From positions 372,001-436,000 of the forward strand of contig NZ_CP174607.1 in assembly GCF_045999315.1 (NCBI RefSeq): a DNA stretch of 64,000 bases, written 5' to 3'. Made by a program: the position numbers and the translations under genes. The notes below the pieces were generated by a model. It saw only the letters and a list, made by a program, of their open reading frames with translations. It made no database searches and was not told where the DNA came from. This document shows positions 40,276-49,614 of this stretch, piece after piece. The stretch comes from Peredibacter sp045999315 (GTDB lineage Bacteria; Bdellovibrionota; Bacteriovoracia; Bacteriovoracales; Bacteriovoracaceae). Each line of letters starts with the position of its first letter. Position 1 is the first letter of the stretch.

Positions 40276-42336
40276 CTATAGAAGAGCAATTAGAGGAGCG
40301 ATTAGAAGTGATACTACTGACATCACTTTAATTAGGATCGCGATACCCGGACCAGATGTATCTTTGAACGGGTCACCCACCATATCACCTACTACGGCAG
40401 CTTTGTGAGTATCAGTACCTTTCTTCTCACCAGCAAGTTTGCCTTTTTCGATGTATTTCTTAGCGTTATCCCAAGCACCACCAGCGTTCGCCATGAAAAG
40501 CGACATAGTAGCACCTACAGCAAGAGCTCCTGCAAGAAGACCAGCAAGAGAAGCTGGACCCATGAAGAAACCAACAAGCACTGGAGCAACAATAGCAATG
40601 ATACCTGGAAGGATCATTTCTTTAAGAGCAGCAGATGTAGCGATATCTACGATTTTCTTCGGCTCTGGTTCAGCTTTAAGCTCCATAAGGCCTGGGATCT
40701 CGCGGAACTGACGACCGATTTCTACAACGATCGCACCAGCGGCCTTACCTACAGCAAGCATTGTTGTTGAACCAACAAGGAATGGAAGGATAGCACCAAG
40801 AAGGATACCGATTAGGATTTTTGGATCAGTAAGAACTAGCTCAACAGCACCAAGACCAGCAAGTGAACGAACGTGGTTGATTTCGATGTTGAAAGCAGAA
40901 AATAGAGCAAGCACTGTAAGGATCGCAGAACCGATTGCGTAACCCTTACCGATAGCAGCAGTTGTGTTACCAACCATATCTAGCTCATCTGTGATCGCAC
41001 GAACTTCAGGTCCTAGACCTGACATTTCAGAAATACCACCAGCGTTGTCTGAGATTGGGCCGTAAGCATCAACAGTCATAACAACCGCTGTACCACCTAG
41101 CATACCAACTGCAGAAAGAGCGATACCGTAAAGACCTAGGTACTTGTTAGAAAGGTAAGCAACAACAGCAACCACGATCATCGGGATAGCAGTTGATTCC
41201 ATACCTACAGCAAGACCTTGAATGACGTTTGTACCAGCACCTGTTTTTGCAGATTCAGCAATACGAGCAACTGGGTTTGCAGAAGTATAATAATCAGTAA
41301 CAAGACCGATAATAGTACCGCCGATCGCACCGATCGTCATAATTGCAGTTACAGATTGGTTAATTCCTAGAGAGGCCATGATCACGTAAGACGCGATAGC
41401 AAGAACCACTGGAGGAAGGATAAGAGCACCACGAAGAACTTTCGCTGGATCCATGTTCTTCATCATACGAGCGATGAAGATACAAACGATAGAAACAGCT
41501 AGACCAACAGCTGAAAGAACAAGAGGAAGACCAACAGCAACTAGTTTGTTAACTGTAGCATCTGCACTTGCAAGAAGAGTTGGAAGCTCAGAAGAAGTAA
41601 GAGCGATCGCCATAGCAGCTACGATAGCAGCAACCATTGACTCGTAAATGTCCGCGCCCATACCAGCAACGTCACCAACGTTATCACCAACGTTATCCGC
41701 GATAACACCAGGGTTACGAGGATCATCTTCAGGAATGTTTTCGATTACTTTACCAGCGATGTCTGAACCTACGTCAGCAGCTTTTGTATAAATACCACCA
41801 CCGATACGAGCGAAAAGAGCGATCGATGAAGCACCTACTGCGAACGAGTGAAGGATCGTAGCAAGGTGTTCAGAATCTTGGAAACAGATGTAAAGAACGC
41901 CAAGACCGATTGAACCTAGACCAGCAACTGAAAGACCCATAACCGCACCACCATCAAGGGCAGTAAGAAGGGCCTGAGCTTTTGAACCAGTACGAGCAGC
42001 TTGAGTTGTTTTTACGTTAGCGTAAGTAGCTGCCTTCATACCGATATAACCAGCAAGAAGAGAAAGGAATGCACCAAGCACGAATGCAGCAGCAGCGATT
42101 CCACCAAGACCGTAACCGATCAAAGCAGCAACAACTACGCCGTAAACAGCGAGTACTTTATACTGTCTGAAAAGAAACGCCATAGCGCCTTCGCGAATAT
42201 AACCCGCGATACGTTCCATCGTTTCTGTTCCTTTTCCTAGTTTCATTACCTGAAAATAGAAGAAGGCTGCGATCAATAGGCCAACTACGCCAAAGATCAC
42301 TGGGGTTTTCACCCACAACAACCAAGATTCCATCAT
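40276..42336 (-). CDS. hppA: Membrane-bound ion-pumping pyrophosphatase (K+-dependent type)
   Basis: 686 residues, about 16 membrane helices. It couples pyrophosphate hydrolysis to export of H+ or Na+. The substrate-binding loop is DVGSDIAGKVIENIPEDDPR, with DNVGDNVGDVAGMGADIYES after it. Residue 460 is Ala in GNTTAAIGKGYAIGSA, the signature of K+-requiring enzymes; K+-independent ones have Lys. Whether Na+ or H+ is pumped cannot be decided by eye. GAGGAG lies 6 nt before the ATG at 42336. It is a single gene with a strong terminator. Confidence 0.95.
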   Translation of the reverse strand: MMESWLLWVKTPVIFGVVGLLIAAFFYFQVMKLGKGTETMERIAGYIREGAMAFLFRQYKVLAVYGVVVAALIGYGLGGIAAAAFVLGAFLSLLAGYIGMKAATYANVKTTQAARTGSKAQALLTALDGGAVMGLSVAGLGSIGLGVLYICFQDSEHLATILHSFAVGASSIALFARIGGGIYTKAADVGSDIAGKVIENIPEDDPRNPGVIADNVGDNVGDVAGMGADIYESMVAAIVAAMAIALTSSELPTLLASADATVNKLVAVGLPLVLSAVGLAVSIVCIFIARMMKNMDPAKVLRGALILPPVVLAIASYVIMASLGINQSVTAIMTIGAIGGTIIGLVTDYYTSANPVARIAESAKTGAGTNVIQGLAVGMESTAIPMIVVAVVAYLSNKYLGLYGIALSAVGMLGGTAVVMTVDAYGPISDNAGGISEMSGLGPEVRAITDELDMVGNTTAAIGKGYAIGSAILTVLALFSAFNIEINHVRSLAGLGAVELVLTDPKILIGILLGAILPFLVGSTTMLAVGKAAGAIVVEIGRQFREIPGLMELKAEPEPKKIVDIATSAALKEMILPGIIAIVAPVLVGFFMGPASLAGLLAGALAVGATMSLFMANAGGAWDNAKKYIEKGKLAGEKKGTDTHKAAVVGDMVGDPFKDTSGPGIAILIKVMSVVSLLIAPLIALL

Positions 42337-42378
42337 GCTGATCTCCTCAATATAGTGCAGAAAAATTTTGTATAGAAT

Positions 42379-42407
42379 TTTGTACTAAAAATGACGGGTA
42401 TCGTAAA
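42379..42407 (-). promoter_or_regulatory. Possible promoter of hppA
   Basis: On the minus strand TTTACG (42407-42402), a 17-nt spacer and TACAAA (42384-42379), about 40 bp before the start codon. Confidence 0.3.
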
Positions 42408-42482
42408 CGTAAAACAGGGAAAAGACGTGGATAACAAGGAGCAGCACGGGCACCCGTTTAAAGCGCCCGCACCTGAAAAGAA

Positions 42483-42932
42483 TTACTTACAGATTCCGAT
42501 TCCCCAACCCAGTGAGAAAACCTTCCCAACGATGAAACCTCTACTGTCATAAAGAACGTTCAAGGTAACTCCATTTGAGTCTTCGGCGTTGGCAAATGGA
42601 TGAAGGTTATAAATTGTCGCCATAGTTGCGGTCCTGCCCGCAGGGATCTTGGCCATATTTAAAATGTACTTTAGTCGAGCAAGTTCATTACCGGTTACAA
42701 AATCAGTGACCTCGATTTGTTTTTCTGTCGGCATCTCTTTGCCATCCACCATGATTACAGCTGAATAACGAGTATTCGTTTTATTCACAACGATTGAAAA
42801 GTTGATTGGTTCCCAATGTGGAAGATCATCAGTCCCCGAGAGGAATTGACTGTTACGACAAGTTTCAACCACTGAACTGAATGCATGAGCGGAAAAGAGA
42901 ATAAAAGCGAGTAAAATCAAAAGATTTTTCAT
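42483..42932 (-). CDS. Secreted hypothetical protein
   Basis: 149 residues. Signal peptide LLILLAFILFSAHAFS. The mature domain is beta-rich (FSIVVNKTNTRYSAVIMVDG) with single Cys near both ends (VETCRNS, GIGICK) that may be joined. No family is recognised. It is a single gene, divergent from the 43041 gene. Confidence 0.72.
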   Translation of the reverse strand: MKNLLILLAFILFSAHAFSSVVETCRNSQFLSGTDDLPHWEPINFSIVVNKTNTRYSAVIMVDGKEMPTEKQIEVTDFVTGNELARLKYILNMAKIPAGRTATMATIYNLHPFANAEDSNGVTLNVLYDSRGFIVGKVFSLGWGIGICK

Positions 42933-43005
42933 GTGAGAGACTCCTAAAAGTTGGTGGAGACTCTATAAAACAAACTTAGGTGGTATGAAAAGTCTATGTG
43001 AACAT

Positions 43006-43034
43006 TTGACGTCTTTTTCACTCTCAATTAGTTT
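43006..43034 (+). promoter_or_regulatory. Promoter, leaderless arrangement for the 43041 gene
   Basis: TTGACG (43006-43011), a 17-nt spacer and TAGTTT (43029-43034), then 6 nt to the ATG. There is no Shine-Dalgarno. Confidence 0.45.
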
Positions 43035-43040
43035 CTGCTA

Positions 43041-43568
43041 ATGGAAAATCGTAGGGAAATTTTGATCCAACATATGGAAGGCCTGGAGACCCGTGGAATG
43101 GGTTGTCTGGGCTGCCCGGGTACATGCTGTACTTACGAGGCCAATTCTATGCTTTTAACGCCTTTAGAGGCATATGAGTTATTCACCTTCCTGCAGACAA
43201 GTGGCCAGCTCACCCCAGAGCTTAAGGCCAAACTAGAAGCCTCTATCACCACCTATCGCTTAGAACCCAAATACCCTAAAACTCGCTCTTATCTTCGTAA
43301 AACTTATACCTGCCCTTTCTTCGGACACATGGAACTCGGATGCCCACTGCCCCGAGAAGTAAAGCCCTATGGTTGTCTCGCCTTTGACTCACACCATGTG
43401 GAACTCAAGGCCTCTGAGCATTGCTATTCAGAAATTGAGCTCTTGGAACAACGTGAGCGCCTGCATACTGAAGAACAAGAACTCAATCAAAAAATCCAAA
43501 AAGACTTTAATATCTTCTGGGAAAAGAGCCCTATTCCTAACGCTCTCCTCGATTTCTGGAAAAATTGA
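43041..43568 (+). CDS. YkgJ-like Cys-cluster (zinc/iron-chelating) protein
   Basis: 175 residues, cytoplasmic. The Cys cluster is GCLGCPGTCC at about 21-30, followed by LLTPLEAYELFTFL, then TCPFFGHMELGCPLPREVKP and YGCLAFDSHHVE. This spacing is that of the YkgJ/UPF0153 family, which binds a metal or Fe-S centre. The function of the family is unknown. A charged helix closes the protein. There is no ribosome site; the promoter is right upstream. Confidence 0.78.
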   Translation: MENRREILIQHMEGLETRGMGCLGCPGTCCTYEANSMLLTPLEAYELFTFLQTSGQLTPELKAKLEASITTYRLEPKYPKTRSYLRKTYTCPFFGHMELGCPLPREVKPYGCLAFDSHHVELKASEHCYSEIELLEQRERLHTEEQELNQKIQKDFNIFWEKSPIPNALLDFWKN

Positions 43569-43614
43569 CATTTCTACCTGCATCCAGCTGAAATAGAAGT
43601 AACAAGGATGTTTT

Positions 43615-44148
43615 ATGAAATTACTTCTTCTCTGCTGCCTATTCATTTCTTCTGCCTATGCTCAGACTTTCGTTTCAAATGAAACAAAAAGTGATTTCAA
43701 GTTTCAGGGCACAATGATTAAAGAGGCCACTCAGAAAAAAGCAGTTCTGACGATTAGACAGAGCAATGGAAAACAAGATCTGGTTCTAGCAATGGAAGTT
43801 AAAGATTTTGAATTCAAGGACTCGTATCAGAAAGAAGAGTTTAACGATATCTACATGGAGTCTCATCTCTTTCCTCAAATCAGAGTAACTGGTCAATTTG
43901 TCGAAACTATTGATTTGAACGCCAATGGTATGTATCCGGTGACTTTCAAAGGTCGCTTCACAATGAGAAAAATTCCCGTGAATGTTGAGATTCCGATGCA
44001 AGTGGAAATCAAAGATAAAGAAATGACTGTGTTTTTTGAAAAGGAAGTAGACCTTAAGGCCTTCCAAGTTTCTTATGCAGGAGCAGGTTCCGCCATTGGC
44101 AGAACCGCTACCTTTGTTTTCAATGGAAAATTAGTTCGAACTCACTAA
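43615..44148 (+). CDS. YceI-family periplasmic lipocalin-like protein
   Basis: 177 residues with a signal peptide (CCLFISSAYA). The YceI pattern is visible: SDFKFQGTM, NDIYMESHLFPQIRVTGQF, YPVTFKGRFTMRKIPVNVE. YceI proteins are eight-stranded barrels that bind long isoprenoid or amphiphilic ligands in the periplasm. AAGGA lies 8 nt before the ATG. It may be co-transcribed with the 43041 gene 46 bp upstream, and its stop overlaps the convergent gene by 4 bp. Confidence 0.85.
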   Translation: MKLLLLCCLFISSAYAQTFVSNETKSDFKFQGTMIKEATQKKAVLTIRQSNGKQDLVLAMEVKDFEFKDSYQKEEFNDIYMESHLFPQIRVTGQFVETIDLNANGMYPVTFKGRFTMRKIPVNVEIPMQVEIKDKEMTVFFEKEVDLKAFQVSYAGAGSAIGRTATFVFNGKLVRTH

Positions 44149-44681
44149 GGAAGTTGAGAGGCCAGGTTTTTCACTTCATCAGAAACTTTCGCGTCTGAAA
44201 TGGGAAGAAAGATTTCCCAATTGGTGATCTGAGTTAAGGTCTTTTTCCAACATACCGCTCGGATCGCCGGAACTAAATCATCGTTCTCAGCACAGCTCTT
44301 CATAAACTTCAACGTCTCTTCGCGCTTGGCCGGATTAGCATCGGCCTCTTCGATCAATTGACCGATTTTCATCCCACCCTCAACGATGAAGTCTGGAGTA
44401 TGGTGAACTTCTTCGTCTGTCAGCCCTTCCAAATCTCTCAAAGATGGAAGCTCAGTCATTGTCACTGACAGTTCTTTTGGGTCAGCAGATGGTTTTTCGG
44501 TGGTTGGGGCAACTTTTGGAATCGTGGCCCTGTGGTCATGATCGTGATCATGATGATCAGTCGACTTTTCAGTCTCTGTTTCAGTCACTTCTGTATCTTG
44601 AGGTTTACTTCGGAGAAAAATCATCGCCCCGAGAACCAGGGCGATGACGACAACAAGTGATAACTTGGTTTTTCTATTCAT
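44145..44681 (-). CDS. Membrane-anchored protein with His/Asp-rich linker
   Basis: 178 residues. One N-terminal helix (LSLVVVIALVLGAMIFL), a Thr/Glu linker and the metal-binding-like stretch DHHDHDHDH at about 42-50, then a helical domain with two Cys (KSCAEN, AVCWKK). It is extracytoplasmic by topology. The start overlaps the stop of the upstream HEARH gene (TAATG), so it is the second gene of that operon. The His stretch suggests zinc or another metal, fitting a zinc-protease neighbour, though this is inference. Confidence 0.75.
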   Translation of the reverse strand: MNRKTKLSLVVVIALVLGAMIFLRSKPQDTEVTETETEKSTDHHDHDHDHRATIPKVAPTTEKPSADPKELSVTMTELPSLRDLEGLTDEEVHHTPDFIVEGGMKIGQLIEEADANPAKREETLKFMKSCAENDDLVPAIRAVCWKKTLTQITNWEIFLPISDAKVSDEVKNLASQLP

Positions 44682-45805
44682 TATCTTCTAATTTTAAGAG
44701 AACGATCCATCATCTGTTGAGAGGCCTGAAGAGATACTGGCTGCCATTGGCCTTCTGGTCTCGGGTCCAGAATGATGTTCTTGCTTGGCATATTTGAAGG
44801 AACATTTCTCTTATCATTTTCTAGCAGAGCAATGCGAGCTTCAAGATTTTTGATTTCTGCATCGATCTCGGCCTGAATTTCTGGCTTCTGAGTTGGACGC
44901 ATGGCCTTATATTGCTCGATTAGTTGCTTTTTCTGATCAATCTGAGTCTGAATAATGAAACGCTTAGCGTCCGGAGTCAGTTTCAGAATACGGCCGAATG
45001 AATCAGCAACTTTCGCAGTCAAAGCACCAATCTCTTTTTGGCTACACTGAGTACAGTTCATAAGTAAGTGCTTCTCTGAAAGACCACCAACTGTATAAGA
45101 ACCGTTTACAGAGAACTCACAAGCGGCCGCACCTCTGTACGGGTGATTCGGAGGACAGATATCGTGTGTGAACGAGTTACTCTTCCCGTTACCATCAGAG
45201 TGACGGGCCTCGTGGAAAAGTGTTCCTAGACGAGAAATTGAGTTCGCAGGTGCGTTTACGTTTGGATTAAGAAGGAAGCGTGGAAGGAAAAGACCTTCAC
45301 CAACTTGTAGAAGACCAACGCGGGCAGAAGTCAGCATCACCTTCTCACCATCAAAATTAACACCTAGTAGAGTATTTGCCTGCTTACCCATAAGGTAAAC
45401 GGCGCCACCTAGGTTAGACATAACGACAACCGGCTTACTATTTTTAGCACCTTCATTGTTCGTAGATGAGAAAGCATCCGGAAGCGGAGTATTTGGGAAT
45501 CTATATCCAGAGGCCTGAAGAACGTTTCTGTCATCAAGTTGATAACTTTCACCCACAATGTAACGAACACGGTTTACAAGCCAGTTATGCATGTTTGGAC
45601 CGTCACCCTTAGATACTTGAGCGGTTCCCATGAAGATAGGATCTGGTCTTGTTACTGGAGTGTTATAGAGGTAGCTCAAATCTACTTTAATCTGATCGAT
45701 CTGAACTTTAGGCATGGAAGAGTGAAATTTCAATCCACCAAACTCAGTAGCAGCTGATGCTGAAGTGAGGGTAGCAGCGAGAGTAAGTACAGCGAGTAGT
45801 TTCAT
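44681..45805 (-). CDS. Secreted HEARH (zincin-like) protein, copy 2
   Basis: 374 residues. A signal peptide is cut near SASA. The HExxH zinc motif is HEARH at 198-202 in SRLGTLFHEARHSDGNGK, with H214 (FTHDICP) conserved in the paralogue and a possible third ligand. Cys pairs follow (AAACEF, NCTQCS). After residue 280 there is a long coiled coil (IQTQIDQKKQLIEQYKAM, AEIKNLEARIALLEND). This suggests a secreted metallopeptidase of no family I can name. It overlaps the next gene by one base (TAATG). Confidence 0.75.
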   Translation of the reverse strand: MKLLAVLTLAATLTSASAATEFGGLKFHSSMPKVQIDQIKVDLSYLYNTPVTRPDPIFMGTAQVSKGDGPNMHNWLVNRVRYIVGESYQLDDRNVLQASGYRFPNTPLPDAFSSTNNEGAKNSKPVVVMSNLGGAVYLMGKQANTLLGVNFDGEKVMLTSARVGLLQVGEGLFLPRFLLNPNVNAPANSISRLGTLFHEARHSDGNGKSNSFTHDICPPNHPYRGAAACEFSVNGSYTVGGLSEKHLLMNCTQCSQKEIGALTAKVADSFGRILKLTPDAKRFIIQTQIDQKKQLIEQYKAMRPTQKPEIQAEIDAEIKNLEARIALLENDKRNVPSNMPSKNIILDPRPEGQWQPVSLQASQQMMDRSLKIRR

Positions 45806-45940
45806 TCCTTTCCCCTATTTCGTTATGGTTTCTAAAGGTGAGCTGTAGTAACACTCCGAAGCGCGTTAGGCGACTTGTTTTTTCTTGAGTGAAAAATTTA
45901 CATGAGTGGTTTTTTTTGGATTAAAAATCATTTATGGGCA

Positions 45941-45969
45941 AAAAAAATCACCGTCTTACGACGGTGATT
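45941..45969 (-). terminator. Terminator of the 45997 gene
   Basis: On the minus strand a perfect 10-bp stem AATCACCGTC / GACGGTGATT with GTAA loop, then T residues. It separates the two HEARH paralogues into different transcripts. Confidence 0.9.
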
Positions 45970-45996
45970 CATTCTTCATTATTTCTTAGGTCAATT

Positions 45997-47130
45997 TTAT
46001 TTAAGAGATTTTTCCATCAGCTTCGAAGATTGATTCACTGTCATTTCAGAGAATTTTCCTTCAGGAGTTGCATCATATTCTGAAGATTTCTCTGGTTGAG
46101 TGAGAAGTGTTTTCAATTCTTTTTCCATCTCTGCAACCTGTGCTTTTAATTTATCAACCTCGGCCTGATACTTTTCTCTAATTTCTGGAATTTCTCGGAT
46201 AAGTAATTCATAAGTTTTAATAATATCTTTGTAGGTATCAATCTGCTGAGTAAGATATTTTATACGATCCAGTTTTTCGATATTAACCACACGGCTAAAC
46301 GAATCTAGAACCTTTACAGAAAGTGCTGTCAGTTCTTCGGTAGAACAGTCAGAACAGTTTTGAAGCAAGTGACGCTGGGCCAGTCCACCTAAAGTATAGG
46401 GACCATTTCCAACAATTTCACAAGCAGCATAACCAGCATAAAAATGACCTTCAGGACAAATTTTATGAAGGAAACCAGTTCCCTTACCGTTTCCATCGCT
46501 ATGACGGGCCTCGTGAAAAAGAGTTCCCAGGCGAGAGATCGAATTCGATGTGGCATTGGGATTTTCACGATTGATTTCGAAGTCTTTGAAGAAAAGACCT
46601 TCACCAACCTGAAGAATACCAGTACGCGGAGAAGTTACATAAACTTTTTCACCGTCAAGTTTAAGTCCGAATGGGACACGGGCCTTCTTACCACTGAGAT
46701 ATAAAGCAGTTCCAATATTTGACATCACTGTTTTAACGTCTCTTTCTTCCTCTTCCATGGCACTCAGTCGGTCTTTCTTCTCCAGCCCGTCCGGGAAAGG
46801 CGTGTTTGGAAAATTAAAAAAGATCGCTCTTCTGATACTAATTGCGATGTTCTCATCATTCAGTTTGAAGTTCTCACCCACGATATGACGAACACGATTT
46901 AGGATCCAATTATGCATTTCCTTTCCATCACCAGTTTGCATCTTGGTCATGGCCAGAAAATCTTTATCCAAATTAGAAACTGGGTTTTGGTAAATATACC
47001 GAAGATCAGACTTAAGAACATTAACTTGGTTCTTTTCAACTGAAGAATGAAAAGTAATTCCACCAAATTCTTCAGCGGCATAAGCTGATGTTAAAGAAAA
47101 TAGGATTGTCAGAGTTGTTAGAAGTTTCAT
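45997..47130 (-). CDS. Secreted HEARH (zincin-like) protein, copy 1
   Basis: 377 residues, collinear with the 44681 protein over the whole length: signal peptide, MHNWILNRVRHIVGENF, LQVGEGLF, SRLGTLFHEARHSDGNGK with HEARH at 206-210, FLHKICPEGH, LLQNCSDCS and a coiled-coil C-terminus. The common ancestor was duplicated in tandem, and divergence outside the motif is substantial. It is predicted to be periplasmic or secreted; the substrate is unknown. It has its own terminator. Confidence 0.75.
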   Translation of the reverse strand: MKLLTTLTILFSLTSAYAAEEFGGITFHSSVEKNQVNVLKSDLRYIYQNPVSNLDKDFLAMTKMQTGDGKEMHNWILNRVRHIVGENFKLNDENIAISIRRAIFFNFPNTPFPDGLEKKDRLSAMEEEERDVKTVMSNIGTALYLSGKKARVPFGLKLDGEKVYVTSPRTGILQVGEGLFFKDFEINRENPNATSNSISRLGTLFHEARHSDGNGKGTGFLHKICPEGHFYAGYAACEIVGNGPYTLGGLAQRHLLQNCSDCSTEELTALSVKVLDSFSRVVNIEKLDRIKYLTQQIDTYKDIIKTYELLIREIPEIREKYQAEVDKLKAQVAEMEKELKTLLTQPEKSSEYDATPEGKFSEMTVNQSSKLMEKSLK

Positions 47131-47202
47131 AGTTCCCCAATTGTTTGCGGGGACCTTATAACACGACGCAACCTTTAAGAGTTCCTAAGATGTAAAATCT
47201 AT

Positions 47203-49614
47203 CTAGCGACGGTGATCCAACACCTGGCTAATTTTCCCGGTTCTTGGGTTTCGAGGGATGGCCCCTGATGCGACGGAAGTAAGCGAAATATCTTTCTTAA
47301 ACTCTGCGAATGAGATGGTATCTTTTACATCTCTAGAGCGGTTATAGAGATCAAAAAGGAAGGTTTCCTGATCAAAATCTGTTTGGCCTTTTTCATAGGT
47401 AATCGCGAGCTTTTCTCTTACGACATTGGCCTCACGGCTTTCCGAGATCTTAAGCTGGAAGGTAAGAATCCCATATGCACTCATAACGGCCTCCACATCG
47501 GTTGTGAGAAGTCGGCATGACCAGATCTGAATTACATTATCCACGCGGCCTAAGAGCTTAAAACGTTTATCCAGACTGCCACAGGCGCATGCTCCTTCGA
47601 TCCATTCAATCTTATCTCCGGTGCGATAATTCTTTATCGGCATCGTGCTTCGAGCGTAAGAAGTCACAACTGCTTCCTCTTCAACAATATGCAGCTCCAC
47701 CAAATCACTGAATAAATGATGTTCCCCGAGACCCGCTTGAGAGCATTGGTAACCTATGACTCCCGCATCTACAGAGGCATAACCAGCAGAACCAAAGAAC
47801 ATGGTGTTCCAAGTGCGGGCCAGGTAATCCTTGCGAATTTCAGAAAGGGCCTCACCTGCGTAGAAGATCATTGGGACCTCGATCTTCTCCCCTTTACTCT
47901 CCATATATTCGGCATTCATCACCAGCATGGATGGAATTCCCATCACTACATCTGGTTTAAACTTTTTAAGATAAAGAAGAATGTTCTCAGTGGCGCACAT
48001 TCCACCAATTGGTAATTGAACGGCACCAATTTTTTCAAGAGCACGTTCCACACACATGAATGAAGACCACAGATTCCCGGCCACAAATAAATTGGCCACT
48101 GTCATTCCAGGACGAACTCCCTGCCTAGTCAGGTTCGCGGCCAGCATATCACTCATGTAATCGAATTCTTCATAGCTAAAATGAACAAATTTAGGCTCAC
48201 CAGTAGTTCCGCCTGAAGAGAAGACGTATCCGCGAGGACGTTCCAATTTTTCAAAATGAGATTTAAGAGTGGCAGAATTTTCAACTTCTAGAATCTCTTC
48301 CCCATAATTCTGAGCACGAACTTCATCGCCAATGAAATGAACCAACTCACGAAGTACAAAACGTCCATCGTGAGGAGCCCCCTCCATCCCGAAAGTCACT
48401 GTTCCAAGAGGAGCGAAGCGTTTAATTCCCGTCAAAGATAAAGTCTCAAGGTATTCGGTCTTTTCTTCAGCACCTAAAAGATACGAGCAAGACTGAAGAT
48501 AGTATGAAAACGGTTCTAATAAAGAATACAGCTCTTCTAAATTCTGAAAGCGCTTCACGATGAGTGAGCGATGAAGTGGCGAAGGTTTTAAGAGTTTGTT
48601 CTGTTCCAGATGAATCAAATGCTCAGGCCCTGAAGAGATTTTTCCCTCTTCCATGAGTTCTGAATATAACCCACGATACTTTTCTTTAAGAATCTCGGTT
48701 GCCTCATCATCAGAAATTGTTCCGCGAGAAGGGGCCTTTAAGAAGGCCTTCTCAATGGCATCAAGAAGCTTCTCTTTATCCACGCCCTCTTCAAGATAAA
48801 GGTTTTGTGGAGAAGCACAGGCCGATTGGTCCCAAGGCAAAATATCGGCCACGATTTTTTCAGCAACGACATCCAGGTTCTTTTTTTCAAGACCTTGCGT
48901 AGTGATCAATTGAAATGAAATCTTTGGGCCAAAATCCAAAAGCTTCACATGTTTTGGAAGATTTTTCTGGTAGCTCGCAATCATCTCCTCACCGCCCCAA
49001 GCGATGATGGTATTGACCTTAGATTTAATGAAGGTCTCAGTTTCGGAATCTCCGCCCTTCCAATGAAGAACAGCAAACTTATCTGATAGAATTTCGTTTT
49101 TATCAAAGCCCTTAAGCTTTTCCGCGAAGAAAAGAGGAAAGAATTGATTCTGACCACTCACTTTCACAATCGAAAGGTTCTTAGTGAGAAGGCCCATGAT
49201 AAGAGAATCAATCGAACTTAAAAACACATTCCCTGCGGTCACATGAAGAACGATTCCATTTCCAACCGCACGAACTTTCCCTCCACCATATGGGAGTTTG
49301 GTAAATCTATCTAGAACCGCAGGACGAACAAATTCGGCCTTAATTCTTTTCTCCAAACTTTCCCGAGATAAAAGACCCGGAAGTAGAGAAAGAGTTTTTT
49401 CTGTTTCCTCAGGGGAGAAACCAGATTCTTCGATTAAGCGAGGCAGTGCCTCTTTTGAAAAAGTCGTCCATTCTTTTGAAAATGAGTCGAGAAGATCAAT
49501 GATTGAATCAATAGGAGTTGCATTAAGAGCTCGGCGTTTTTGAGACAAAGAAGACCATTTAGCAGAATCCTGCCAGCTCTTTTTATCTGATAAATGTTCG
49601 CCAAACCAATACAT
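47203..49614 (-). CDS. LuxC-type acyl-CoA/acyl-protein reductase fused to a PaaK-like adenylate-forming domain
   Basis: 803 residues from the ATG at 49614, which overlaps the LuxE-like stop (TAATG) and has GGAGAAG upstream; an in-frame TTG at 49650 would add 12 residues. Residues about 50-440 are LuxC-like, with VGNGIVLHVTAGNVFLSS and the acyl-accepting Cys C266 in LPWDQSACASPQNL. From about 460 a phenylacetate-CoA-ligase-like domain follows, with SSGGTTGEPK at 466-475, then FYAGEALSE, FFGSAGYAS and YRTGDKIEW. The fusion could activate a fatty acid and reduce it to the aldehyde. No luxAB or luxD lies nearby. Confidence 0.88.
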   Translation of the reverse strand: MYWFGEHLSDKKSWQDSAKWSSLSQKRRALNATPIDSIIDLLDSFSKEWTTFSKEALPRLIEESGFSPEETEKTLSLLPGLLSRESLEKRIKAEFVRPAVLDRFTKLPYGGGKVRAVGNGIVLHVTAGNVFLSSIDSLIMGLLTKNLSIVKVSGQNQFFPLFFAEKLKGFDKNEILSDKFAVLHWKGGDSETETFIKSKVNTIIAWGGEEMIASYQKNLPKHVKLLDFGPKISFQLITTQGLEKKNLDVVAEKIVADILPWDQSACASPQNLYLEEGVDKEKLLDAIEKAFLKAPSRGTISDDEATEILKEKYRGLYSELMEEGKISSGPEHLIHLEQNKLLKPSPLHRSLIVKRFQNLEELYSLLEPFSYYLQSCSYLLGAEEKTEYLETLSLTGIKRFAPLGTVTFGMEGAPHDGRFVLRELVHFIGDEVRAQNYGEEILEVENSATLKSHFEKLERPRGYVFSSGGTTGEPKFVHFSYEEFDYMSDMLAANLTRQGVRPGMTVANLFVAGNLWSSFMCVERALEKIGAVQLPIGGMCATENILLYLKKFKPDVVMGIPSMLVMNAEYMESKGEKIEVPMIFYAGEALSEIRKDYLARTWNTMFFGSAGYASVDAGVIGYQCSQAGLGEHHLFSDLVELHIVEEEAVVTSYARSTMPIKNYRTGDKIEWIEGACACGSLDKRFKLLGRVDNVIQIWSCRLLTTDVEAVMSAYGILTFQLKISESREANVVREKLAITYEKGQTDFDQETFLFDLYNRSRDVKDTISFAEFKKDISLTSVASGAIPRNPRTGKISQVLDHRR

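Noticed and set aside
40405..40770. Long ORFs antisense to hppA
   Set aside because: They mirror the biased codons of a highly expressed gene, with no start signals and no family match.
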